Of a stretch of DNA of 52,327 nt, positions 26,781-35,134 are shown piece after piece. The stretch lies in assembly GCA_947311315.1 (NCBI GenBank), contig CAMZKN010000011.1:1-52327 (forward strand), read 5' to 3'. Position 1 is the stretch's first letter. Every line of letters begins with the position of its first letter. The DNA is from an uncultured Desulfobulbaceae bacterium. Lineage in GTDB: Bacteria; Desulfobacterota; Desulfobulbia; Desulfobulbales; Desulfocapsaceae. The translations under genes and the position numbers were made by a program. Below the pieces are notes generated by a model, which saw only the letters and a list, made by a program, of their open reading frames with translations, did not search any database and had not been told where the DNA came from.

Positions 26781-27236
26781 ATGGATACTGTTACACTGGA
26801 TTTTTGCTGGTTGATTCCTGAGAAGATACGGGATATCAGTTTGCCCGGATACGAAACCGAAGGTTCAGCCGGAATGGACGTAGAGGCGGGATTGGAGCAG
26901 AGTATTGAAATGTTGCCTGGTGATATTGTACTGGTACCAACCGGTTGGGCAGTTGCTATTCCACCCGACTACGAATTACAAGTTAGGCCGCGCAGCGGTA
27001 TTGCCGTAAAGCATGGAATTACTTTGGTAAACAGTCCTGGGACTATAGATTCAGACTATCGGGGTGAAGTGAAAATTGCCCTTATTAACCTGGGCCGTAA
27101 ATCATTTACCATTTGTCGTGGAGATCGGATTGCACAGCTTGTACTTGCTCAGGTCGCAAAGGCTGCAATACATGAGGTGAAGGTGTTAGATGTAACCGCA
27201 AGGGGTAGTGGGGGGTTTGGTCATACAGGAGTATAA
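26781..27236 (+). CDS. dut: dUTP diphosphatase
   Basis: The protein has 151 aa, a trimeric-type dUTPase with its five motifs in order: SAGMDVEAG, RPRSGIAVKHGI, NSPGTIDSDYRGE, RIAQLVLAQ and RGSGGFGHTG. It hydrolyses dUTP to dUMP and keeps uracil out of DNA. It starts 40 nt after the pnp terminator, so it probably has its own promoter, and it is nearly joined (5 nt) to the following hydrolase gene. Confidence 0.96.
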   Translation: MDTVTLDFCWLIPEKIRDISLPGYETEGSAGMDVEAGLEQSIEMLPGDIVLVPTGWAVAIPPDYELQVRPRSGIAVKHGITLVNSPGTIDSDYRGEVKIALINLGRKSFTICRGDRIAQLVLAQVAKAAIHEVKVLDVTARGSGGFGHTGV

Positions 27237-27241
27237 TTAAG

Positions 27242-28018
27242 ATGCGTTTTTCTGTACTTGGAAGTGGCAGTAAAGGTAATTCGGTGTACCTGGAAAGCGG
27301 CACGACAGGAATTTTGATCGATGCTGGATTTTCCGGCAAGGAAATAAGTCGACGCCTGAAGAGTATAGACAGAGATCTGACTAATATATCGGCGCTGTTT
27401 CTGACCCATGAGCATGGCGATCATATAAGCGGGGCAGGTGTCATCTCAAGAAAATGTTCCATTCCGGTATACGCAAACTCCGGTACCTTTGCTGTCGCTG
27501 AGACGCGGCTTGGGAAACTCTTTGCTAAAAATGAATTTGAAACAGGTGATACACTTAAGGTTGGTGATCTGCGGGTGAGATCATTCAGGATTTCTCATGA
27601 TACTGCAGATCCGGTTGGCTTTGTGGTGAGTGATGGTAATTTCAGTGTTGGATACTGTACGGATACCGGAAAGGTTTCGCATCTGATAGGGAGGAGACTG
27701 GCAGATTGTGATGCAATTATCCTAGAGTTTAATCACAATCTGCAGATGTTGAAAAATGGTCCCTATCCGCTACCTCTTCAGCAGCGTGTCAGATCAAGCC
27801 GCGGGCATCTTTCCAATGAAGATGGAGCACAGTTTCTTGCCAATTTGATGGGCGAACAACTGCAAATTGCTGTTCTTGCCCATCTGAGTGAGACCAATAA
27901 TACGCCGGAGCTTGCAAAAGTAGCGGCGCTGGACGTTGTGTCGGACTGGGAGGAGACCGCATTGGTCGTCGCGCATCAGGATTGTGCTACTCAGCTTTTC
28001 TCCTTTAGATGCAAGTGA
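27242..28018 (+). CDS. MBL-fold metallohydrolase, WalJ/YycJ-like
   Basis: The protein has 258 aa. It begins FSVLGSGSKGNSVYLESG and has the metal-binding THEHGDH at 55-61, then YCTDTGKV, EFNHNLQML and GHLSNED, which together are typical of the WalJ/YycJ (VicX) branch of the metallo-beta-lactamase fold, thought to act on nucleic acids. The gene begins 5 nt after dut, so the two are probably cotranscribed. Its end lies 17 nt from the end of the convergent yhbY-like gene. Confidence 0.88.
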   Translation: MRFSVLGSGSKGNSVYLESGTTGILIDAGFSGKEISRRLKSIDRDLTNISALFLTHEHGDHISGAGVISRKCSIPVYANSGTFAVAETRLGKLFAKNEFETGDTLKVGDLRVRSFRISHDTADPVGFVVSDGNFSVGYCTDTGKVSHLIGRRLADCDAIILEFNHNLQMLKNGPYPLPLQQRVRSSRGHLSNEDGAQFLANLMGEQLQIAVLAHLSETNNTPELAKVAALDVVSDWEETALVVAHQDCATQLFSFRCK

Positions 28019-28035
28019 TTCTGCTGCTTGATATG

Positions 28036-28371
28036 CTAACCTTTTGGCAGTTGTATACGTTTATCCTTAGGTTTTTTAAGGTTTCTTTTATACAAAATGA
28101 ATGTTTTGCCAATGAGTTGAACAAGAGCACTACCTGTCTGTTCAGCCACATTCTGGCTTGTACTATGTTTTTCTGCATTACTGTTACTGCCGATTTTGAC
28201 CTTAACAAGTTCATGGTTGGAGAGTTCTGTGCTGACTGTATCGAGAACCCCCTGACTGATTCCATCTTTACCGATATGCACAAGGGCACTCAAAGGATGG
28301 GCCAGTCTTTTTAAAAATTTCTTCTGGCGAGCTGTAATTGTGGGAGATACTGGCTTCTTCTCTTCAGACAT
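28036..28371 (-). CDS. yhbY: YhbY-family (CRM domain) RNA-binding protein
   Basis: The protein has 111 aa. The CRM domain is clear: LTARQ-like ITARQKKFLKRLAHPLSALVHIGKDG, GVLDTVSTELSNHELVKVKIG, ALVQLIGKTFILYK. YhbY proteins associate with pre-50S ribosomal subunits. ATG 28371 has AAGGAA 9 nt upstream. It follows the traB-like gene with a short repeat in between. A Lys-rich tail of about 15 residues extends past the domain. Confidence 0.93.
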   Translation of the reverse strand: MSEEKKPVSPTITARQKKFLKRLAHPLSALVHIGKDGISQGVLDTVSTELSNHELVKVKIGSNSNAEKHSTSQNVAEQTGSALVQLIGKTFILYKRNLKKPKDKRIQLPKG

Positions 28372-28388
28372 CGTGTTCGATTCCTTCT

Positions 28389-28435
28389 CTTTATGTTTTG
28401 TTTTTCCTCACAGGCTTTATGTAGAAAGGCACTAA
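28389..28435 (-). repeat. dispersed short repeat, copy 5 (contains the traB-like stop codon)
   Basis: On the minus strand: TTAGTGCCTTTCTACATAAA then GCCTGTGAGGAAAAACAAAA. It is a diverged copy, closest to copy 3. The TAG at 28434-28432 is the stop codon of the traB-like gene, as copy 2 does for rimP. Confidence 0.6.
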
Positions 28436-29628
28436 CTGAGTAAGTTCTTGAAAATTTCATATCCACCAACCCAGGTACCTATCGCAGAGCCAAGACCGGT
28501 CAAAATAAAGACGAGAAATACTCTGAGCAAGCGGTTTTTCCACCAGCCGGTAAATGTTCCTATATCGTCGCCTGCTGTTTCAAATTCTCTAACCACGGGT
28601 GGACAGACCATTACCTGAATAAAAGCAGTGACATATCCTGCTCCAATTACGGGTGTGAGGCTGGTTATCGGAGCAGCAACAAAGGCACCAAGTGTTGTTA
28701 AAGGATGGGCCAAAGCAAGCAGTGCGCCAATCGCCGATGGAATTCCATTCGCAACGATCCAATACATCAGGTTTGCACCGGCAACAGACGCACCTTTTTG
28801 GGCACCGATAACTGCAATGGATCCAAGGATGAGAAATGGTATACCCCAGCCGAGAATTTTATATCCTTTGGAGATTGGCGGTATTTGGGTAATTGGCTCA
28901 ATGTTCTGTTTATTGTCTACATCAAATTTGTCGATCATTCCCTGTACGTGACCGGCACCGACTATTGCTACAATTTTTTTGCCCGGAGACGATTTTATTT
29001 TTTCCACCAGGTAGGTATCCCGTTCATCAATCAGAACCCGTTTCAAATCCGGAAGTGTCTCGCCAAGTTCTGCCATAAGTTCTGTAAGAACATCCTGCTG
29101 CTTGATTTCCTGTAGTTTTTCTTCACTGATTTCGCTTTTGTCAAAGAGACTGGCAAAAAGAGAGGATATGAGATAACCTTTTTTAAAAAAAGAGGTCGAT
29201 TTCCAGGCACGACGCAGGGTTATTCGTACATCTCTGTCGCAGAGGGAAAGAGGTATCTTTAACTCTTTTGCAGTAGTCGCTGCCATCATAAGTTCGGCGC
29301 CCGGAGTGACTCCGAGTTGGCTGCCGAGCCGTTTCTGGTAAGAGGCCATGAGCAGGCTGACCATCAATGTGGAGAGTTGCTTGTTTTTTATAATCTCCTT
29401 CAGGTCAAGTGACTGCCAGCGTTTTTTTTGTGTAAGCGCCTGGTAACGTTTGTCGTCAAGTTCAAGGCAGACACAATCAGGTTTCTCCTGTGAAATCACT
29501 GTTTGTACCAGATCAACAGATTCTTGAGAAATATGAGCGGTTCCTACGAGGATGATGGTTTTGTCGAGGTGCGAAATAATGTGTACATCACGTTCGTAGG
29601 AGTGGGCGGGAAATGGTGATTCTGTCAT
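28432..29628 (-). CDS. TraB/GumN-family membrane protein
   Basis: The protein has 398 aa. The N-terminal soluble domain has the family signatures IILVGTAHISQESVD, CLELDDKRYQAL and VAIVGAGHVQGM-like VGAGHVQGM. The C-terminal third holds about four hydrophobic stretches (WGIPFLILGSIAVIG, ANLMYWIVANGIPSAIGALLA, AFVAAPITSLTPVIGAG, VFLVFILTGLGSAIG). The family includes enterococcal TraB/PrgY, which limits pheromone activity, and predicted membrane proteases; the role here is unknown. It lies 141 nt after the mltD-like gene on the same strand. Confidence 0.88.
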   Translation of the reverse strand: MTESPFPAHSYERDVHIISHLDKTIILVGTAHISQESVDLVQTVISQEKPDCVCLELDDKRYQALTQKKRWQSLDLKEIIKNKQLSTLMVSLLMASYQKRLGSQLGVTPGAELMMAATTAKELKIPLSLCDRDVRITLRRAWKSTSFFKKGYLISSLFASLFDKSEISEEKLQEIKQQDVLTELMAELGETLPDLKRVLIDERDTYLVEKIKSSPGKKIVAIVGAGHVQGMIDKFDVDNKQNIEPITQIPPISKGYKILGWGIPFLILGSIAVIGAQKGASVAGANLMYWIVANGIPSAIGALLALAHPLTTLGAFVAAPITSLTPVIGAGYVTAFIQVMVCPPVVREFETAGDDIGTFTGWWKNRLLRVFLVFILTGLGSAIGTWVGGYEIFKNLLS

Positions 29629-29769
29629 GAAGGACTCTTATAAAATTTGTATGACTCAGCTCCGAAATACCCCCCCAAAAAAAAAGTGTAGCAGGGGCGA
29701 TATGTTCAGGCGGAGTATATATGGAAATAATATCAGAAAGGCTCTTTAAGAAATTATTACATCAGTACG

Positions 29770-31461
29770 TTAAACTTTTTTCAGTCTTAGTTTACTGCCA
29801 GGGTGAATGAGATTGGATTTTAAATTGTTCCATTTTTTAATATCAGCGGTGGTTGCGCGGAATTTTCTTGAAATTGTCCACAGCGAATCACCGGATCGGA
29901 CATTGTACCACTGAAACGGTTCATTGGACTTGCCGCCAAGGACTTTTATTTTATCTGCAGTGAGTACAAGGTGATGAGGTGCCGATATGGAATGGTTTGT
30001 GTTCTTTGCAACCCTTCTGTCTGCTTGGGATCTCTTGTCAATGTAAAGTGCGAGTTGTTGGCCAGCTCGGATTGAATGAGCATTTTTTAATCCGTTCCAT
30101 TCTACAATCATGGCAGGTGGAACCCGGTACAGCCGAGCAATCTTTGAAACTGTGTCACCGGGTTTTATCCGGTGCAGTATAAGGCTGTCTCTGTAGGCGG
30201 CCATAGCACCTTTGGATCCTTCCGGGAGAAGCTGGTAGGTTATGGTGGAGTAGGGAACCCTCAGGTTACTGCCATAAGAGAGGTTATTGCTGTGCAAGTT
30301 GTTTACCTTAAGAATGGTGGTTTTGTTGACACCAAATTTTGAACATATTTTTGTAAGAGTATCACCTTTTCGAATTTTATATGTTTTGTATCCGGTGCTG
30401 ACGATACTATGTAGGCGAGAAAGGTTTTTCTGCGCAGTAACAGCTGTAGATTCAGGGATCTTCACGTCATAACTGGTGACATTCGGAGGTGTTCTATTCT
30501 GACGCAACTCCCTGTTTAACTGCTTTATGACCTTTGTGTTACTGTTACTTATCATTGCAATGGCATTCAGGTTCATGCCAGGCCCTACTGTCAAAGTGTC
30601 GTATTGCAGAGGTGTCTGGTAGTTGATATTGTAAAAACCGTATTTCTCTGGAGTTTTTGCGATAAGAAGTGCTGCAATGAGTTTGGGCACATATCGTTTG
30701 GTTTCAATTCTCAGGTATCTGCGGCTGGCCAAATCCCAAAAATTATCAACTTTGTGTCTTTTCAGTCCGTTACGTATTTTCCCCGGTCCTCCGTTATAGG
30801 CTGCAACTGCGAGGTGCCAGTTTCCAAATTCTTTGTACAAATCAGACAAATAGGCTGCTGCAGCTTTGGTAGATTTCACTGCGTCGCGTCTCTCGTCGAC
30901 ATATCTGTCTATTTTTAAATGATACTGTTTACCAGTGCCTTTCATAAATTGCCAGAGTCCGACAGCTTTTGAGCGGGAGTAGGCCAGTTGGTTAAATCCG
31001 CTTTCAATCATTGAGAGGTAGACGAGATCCAGAGGAAGACCTGCTGTGGCGAGCTCTTTTTCCATCATTGCCCGATATGCTGTAGATCGCGCTAGCCAGC
31101 GAGCAAATTGTTTTCTCTGTTTTGTCTGAAACAGGTTGAGGTACATCTCAACCTGTTTGTTATGCCAGAGAGGGAAGTCATACACGACATCTTCAGGAGG
31201 CTGTTTGCTGACCGGTGATGGTTTTTCGTTCCAGATCCCGGTTTTGCTGAGGGCAACAAGTTCTTCATCAAGGCACATTTCAGGTTCGATAGCCTGCAAC
31301 TGATAATCTGCCTCTTCTGTTACAGATGTTAAAGAAGTATTTTTTTCAGGGACAGGGGTATGGTTAAATGCTACATCAGATATGTTGGCACAACCCGAAA
31401 GAATGAGAAAAGGGGTCAAAAAAAGAAAAACTCTTTTCAGGTTAAGAAATATAAAAATCAT
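29770..31461 (-). CDS. mltD: membrane-bound lytic murein transglycosylase D-like lipoprotein with three LysM
   Basis: The protein has 563 aa. A lipoprotein signal ends LILSGC (Cys24). The SLT domain has the catalytic Glu153 in YLSMIESGF, then KAVGLWQFMKGTG and VAAYNGGPGKIRNGLK. Three LysM modules follow at about 361-403 (YKIRKGDTLTKI), 430-474 (HRIKPGDTVSKI) and 519-562 (YNVRSGDSLWTI). It would cleave peptidoglycan glycan strands from the outer-membrane periplasmic face. It is divergent from the class A PBP gene, 208 bp away. The start is the first ATG before the hydrophobic stretch; its ribosome site is weak. Confidence 0.94.
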   Translation of the reverse strand: MIFIFLNLKRVFLFLTPFLILSGCANISDVAFNHTPVPEKNTSLTSVTEEADYQLQAIEPEMCLDEELVALSKTGIWNEKPSPVSKQPPEDVVYDFPLWHNKQVEMYLNLFQTKQRKQFARWLARSTAYRAMMEKELATAGLPLDLVYLSMIESGFNQLAYSRSKAVGLWQFMKGTGKQYHLKIDRYVDERRDAVKSTKAAAAYLSDLYKEFGNWHLAVAAYNGGPGKIRNGLKRHKVDNFWDLASRRYLRIETKRYVPKLIAALLIAKTPEKYGFYNINYQTPLQYDTLTVGPGMNLNAIAMISNSNTKVIKQLNRELRQNRTPPNVTSYDVKIPESTAVTAQKNLSRLHSIVSTGYKTYKIRKGDTLTKICSKFGVNKTTILKVNNLHSNNLSYGSNLRVPYSTITYQLLPEGSKGAMAAYRDSLILHRIKPGDTVSKIARLYRVPPAMIVEWNGLKNAHSIRAGQQLALYIDKRSQADRRVAKNTNHSISAPHHLVLTADKIKVLGGKSNEPFQWYNVRSGDSLWTISRKFRATTADIKKWNNLKSNLIHPGSKLRLKKV

Positions 31462-31669
31462 TTAAGAGACCAGATAGATAATGGAGTTTAAGAGAATATG
31501 AAAAGACTGAAAATTAAAAATAATAGTCTGTTGAGATATCCCGGATAACAATGTACATTCATGACATCAGAATTGTTAACACAATTGCTACTCATTTAAA
31601 ACCGAACTGCTGCTGAATTGCAAGTAATATACTCTTTGCAGCCTGACAAATCGGGGAAAATAAAGTGTC

Positions 31670-34600
31670 ATGCTAAAAAAGTTTTTTTGGTTTCTTATAA
31701 TTGTCAGTTTCTCTGCCTGCATAGCTGTGGCATGTGGCTTATACTGGAAAGTTGTTGTTGATCCGGGCAAGGAAATATTACCTGAAAATATTCACAGTAT
31801 TCTCGGTCGTGAAAGTCATGTGTTTTACAGTGATGGAACAACCAAACTTGGTGTCTTTTTTGATAAGGCCCATCGTCAGTATGTGACGTACTCCGAAATT
31901 CCTAGGAATTTTGTCAATGCCCTGGTCGCGTCTGAAGACAATCGTTTTTTTGATCATTTTGGCTTTGATATAGTCGGTATACTACGAGCGACTATTAAAA
32001 ATATTCAGGCTGGTCGTGTTGTTCAGGGTGGAAGCACACTAACCCAACAGACCGCAAAAAATCTTTTTAAACGATCTGAACGATCATTTGAGGCAAAGCT
32101 TAAAGAGCTGCTTTATGCCCTGCGACTCGAGTACTATTATCCCAAAGAGAAGATATTTGAATTTTATGCAAACCAGTTTTATGTCAGTGGCAATGGTCAT
32201 GGTCTGGGCGTTGCTGCACGCTATTATTTTGACAAAAAACCTGAAGAATTATCGCTCGTTGAATGTGCTTTTATTGCAGGCAGTGTGAAAAGACCAAACT
32301 ACTACAATCCGTTTATAAAAAAGACTGAGGCATCTGCTGCGACAGCTCGTTCCCGTGCTGCAGTTCGGCTTAAATACGTTTTGACTAAGATGCGCGGCTT
32401 GGGGATGATAAGTGATTTTACTCTTCATGAGGCGCTGGCCAAAGGTATTGTCTTTGAAAAAGGTAAGGTTGGTTTCGCTTTGGACTATGCTATGGAGCAG
32501 GTAAAAGACGCTGTCTCGAGCAATGAGATTCTTTCCGCACTCGAAGCCCACGATATTACCAATGTCGCGACATCAGGCATTCGGATAATCACCACTATTG
32601 ATAAAGAACTGCAGAATAAAACACTTACTATTCTTCGTAATGAGCTTTCAAGGCTCGATGTACGTCTCCGTGGCTATGAAAGAGAAGATATACAGAAAGA
32701 ATTGGCAGATTTACAGTACAGTGGTGATTCCCATCTCAAAAAAGACGCTTTTCTCTTTGGCACAATAGAGAGTAAGGAAGGGGAAGGACAAGATACAAAG
32801 ATCTTTGTCCAGCTTGATAAAAAACTTGGTAAAGCGCTTATAACCGCTAAAGGACTAACCAGCCTTGTCAGGGCCCGGGTGAAATGGCAGAAAAATTTAT
32901 GGAGCGAACCTGTCGCCGAAGATCTTGACGTTTTTATCGAATCCCTCGAGCCAGGCGATCGTGTCTGGGTTCGTGTTCTCTCGGTTTCTGAAGATTCTCT
33001 GGTTGAACTTGAACTGGAAAAGTATCCTCAGGTTCAGGGCGGGGCACTGGTTATGAAAGATGGTGCCATAAAAGGTATGGCGGGTGGCTCTGAGAACAGA
33101 TTCTTTAACCGGGCTATCCAGGCTAAAAGAACAATGGGTTCTGCTTTTAAACCACTGGTTTTCGCTGCAGCCCTTCAACTTGGCTGGAACAGCACGGACG
33201 TGTTGAAGAACAACAGGAATGTATTTGTTTATCATAATCAGCCATATTTCCCCCGCCCGGATCATCATAGTCCTTATACCTGGGTGTCCATGAGCTGGGC
33301 TGGAGTGCATTCAGAAAATGTGGCCTCGGTCTGGTTATTGTCGCACCTCTGCGATCAACTCTCTTCCCTTCAGTTCAAGGAAGTTGCTGCAAAAGTTGGC
33401 TTGAGCCCCAAGGTTGTCGATGGAGAGGAAGAACCATACCGAACGTATAGTGCTCGAATCAGGGATCGCTATGGTATTCAAGTCAACAGGGAAACGTTAC
33501 GTGAAGCTGCGTATCGGGCAGCTGTTGAGAATTTGGAGACAGATTTTATTTTTGACGGCATGACAGAGGAATATAAGCAATTAAAAGGTCTTCGCTATGG
33601 AAGAAATTTTGATGTTTTTGCTGCTGATCTAAAAAAACAACTACAGGATGGTGAGAAAAACCTTACTCAATACGAAAAAAAGGAACTCAACTTACGGAAA
33701 TCTCTCCTTAAAAATTATTATTTGCTTTTAGTTCCACTACGGAAACAGTTTGAAACATACCAGATAGCTGTAGACACGGGTGAAACTGTTGTTGATTATA
33801 ATCCATTTGATATAGTGGAAAAAAACAGTGGATTGTATGTCGATAATCGTACTGGAAAGTTTTCTTTTCAAGTGGCAGATGGAACGAAGGAATACATGCA
33901 ACGTATTGAAGATACTGATCTTCGTCGTTACCTGCAGGCAATGGATGACATTGACAGGCAACTCTTCTGGGAAAAGGTTCAATTGAATGGAAGCCTTTCG
34001 GTTGGTGCTTTTGATAAAGTTGAGCAGCAGGTAGGGCATGAGTTTCAAAAAATGCTTAAGAAGCTTCCCTATAGCAGTGATACTCTGGCCCATGTGGAGG
34101 ATTTTCGAATTACTGTCGGGCTGTACTATCTTATCGAGTTAGGTAAACAGCTCGGAATAAAAAGCGTATTGGAGCCGGTACTCTCTTTTCCATTGGGTTC
34201 CAATGTTGTCTCTTTATTGGAAGCCACAAGGATGTATGAGGGCCTGGTCACGGGAACCGTGACAACGTTTGAAGATAAAAAAGATGATGATGATAATGAC
34301 GCACTGGCAATTATTGATCGGATAGAGTCGGCAGATGGTGAGATTTTGTACCGGCCCAGGCCCATTCGTAAAACTATAATCGGCCGGCAATCTTCTCTTT
34401 CCGTAGGACATATTCTTGAAAATGTAGTGAAATTTGGTACAGGACGAATGGCGGGCAAAAGGGTAAGACTGAATAAAGATCGCAGGGGACTCGATCCTGA
34501 ATTCAGTGATATGGATTTACCTATCCCACTTCTTGGCAAAACGGGGACGGCAAACAGGTACACAAATGCATCGTTTTTTGGGTATCTCCCCGGTATTAAC

Positions 34601-35020
34601 GAAAATAAAACTGCTCTGGCAATAAAGGATGGCTACAGTATTGGAGTATATGTTGGGTTTGATAATAATAAGTCCATGCGACGAAAAAGCAGCCGGATCA
34701 GTGGATCAGCTGGTGCACTGCCTGCGTGGTGCTCAATTGTGAATGTATTGCTGGATGAGGGAGAACTGGCGAGCAGACTTGACCCGGTGGATCTTTCGTT
34801 TTATGGTCTTGTGATCAAAAGAGAAGCAGGTGCACTGGTCAATGTCCGAGTAGATCCCAAACAGGGTGGTGTTGTTGTCGAACCGGTTGAGATGGTGAGT
34901 GAGAGTACTCGTGATATTCCATCTATTCTCACCTTTGGTGAAAAAACAGAAGCAGGAAGATTGCGGCCGAACAGATATTATCAGCCGTTTTGGAAAACCA
35001 TGGATGGTGATGTACAATAA
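31670..35020 (+). CDS. class A penicillin-binding protein with a large insert
   Basis: The protein has 1116 aa. One N-terminal membrane anchor is followed by a GT51 glycosyltransferase domain (catalytic Glu in VASEDNRFFDH, about 86-96; GGSTLTQQTAKNL 120-132; KEKIFEFYANQ). The transpeptidase motifs are SAFK (Ser491), SEN (548-550) and KTGT (957-960). It polymerises and cross-links peptidoglycan. The SxN-to-KTG distance is about 400 residues, where typical class A PBPs have well under 200. The extra part (about 590-840) is Lys/Glu/Asp-rich with coiled-coil-like helices. A lipoprotein gene follows after 114 nt, and mltD diverges upstream. Confidence 0.94.
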   Translation: MLKKFFWFLIIVSFSACIAVACGLYWKVVVDPGKEILPENIHSILGRESHVFYSDGTTKLGVFFDKAHRQYVTYSEIPRNFVNALVASEDNRFFDHFGFDIVGILRATIKNIQAGRVVQGGSTLTQQTAKNLFKRSERSFEAKLKELLYALRLEYYYPKEKIFEFYANQFYVSGNGHGLGVAARYYFDKKPEELSLVECAFIAGSVKRPNYYNPFIKKTEASAATARSRAAVRLKYVLTKMRGLGMISDFTLHEALAKGIVFEKGKVGFALDYAMEQVKDAVSSNEILSALEAHDITNVATSGIRIITTIDKELQNKTLTILRNELSRLDVRLRGYEREDIQKELADLQYSGDSHLKKDAFLFGTIESKEGEGQDTKIFVQLDKKLGKALITAKGLTSLVRARVKWQKNLWSEPVAEDLDVFIESLEPGDRVWVRVLSVSEDSLVELELEKYPQVQGGALVMKDGAIKGMAGGSENRFFNRAIQAKRTMGSAFKPLVFAAALQLGWNSTDVLKNNRNVFVYHNQPYFPRPDHHSPYTWVSMSWAGVHSENVASVWLLSHLCDQLSSLQFKEVAAKVGLSPKVVDGEEEPYRTYSARIRDRYGIQVNRETLREAAYRAAVENLETDFIFDGMTEEYKQLKGLRYGRNFDVFAADLKKQLQDGEKNLTQYEKKELNLRKSLLKNYYLLLVPLRKQFETYQIAVDTGETVVDYNPFDIVEKNSGLYVDNRTGKFSFQVADGTKEYMQRIEDTDLRRYLQAMDDIDRQLFWEKVQLNGSLSVGAFDKVEQQVGHEFQKMLKKLPYSSDTLAHVEDFRITVGLYYLIELGKQLGIKSVLEPVLSFPLGSNVVSLLEATRMYEGLVTGTVTTFEDKKDDDDNDALAIIDRIESADGEILYRPRPIRKTIIGRQSSLSVGHILENVVKFGTGRMAGKRVRLNKDRRGLDPEFSDMDLPIPLLGKTGTANRYTNASFFGYLPGINENKTALAIKDGYSIGVYVGFDNNKSMRRKSSRISGSAGALPAWCSIVNVLLDEGELASRLDPVDLSFYGLVIKREAGALVNVRVDPKQGGVVVEPVEMVSESTRDIPSILTFGEKTEAGRLRPNRYYQPFWKTMDGDVQ

Positions 35021-35134
35021 TATTGTATCTTCCGGTAGATGCCTTTTTTGCGCTTATCGGTTAAGTTTTATATTGTATTCGTCGATAGATGTAACGGGAA
35101 GATGTTATGAGCCATGTTTTTATTGAGAAAAAAT

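Noticed and set aside
28374..28386. TTCGATTCC resembling a tRNA T-loop
   Set aside because: No acceptor, anticodon or D-arm pairing around it; it is the yhbY ribosome-site region.
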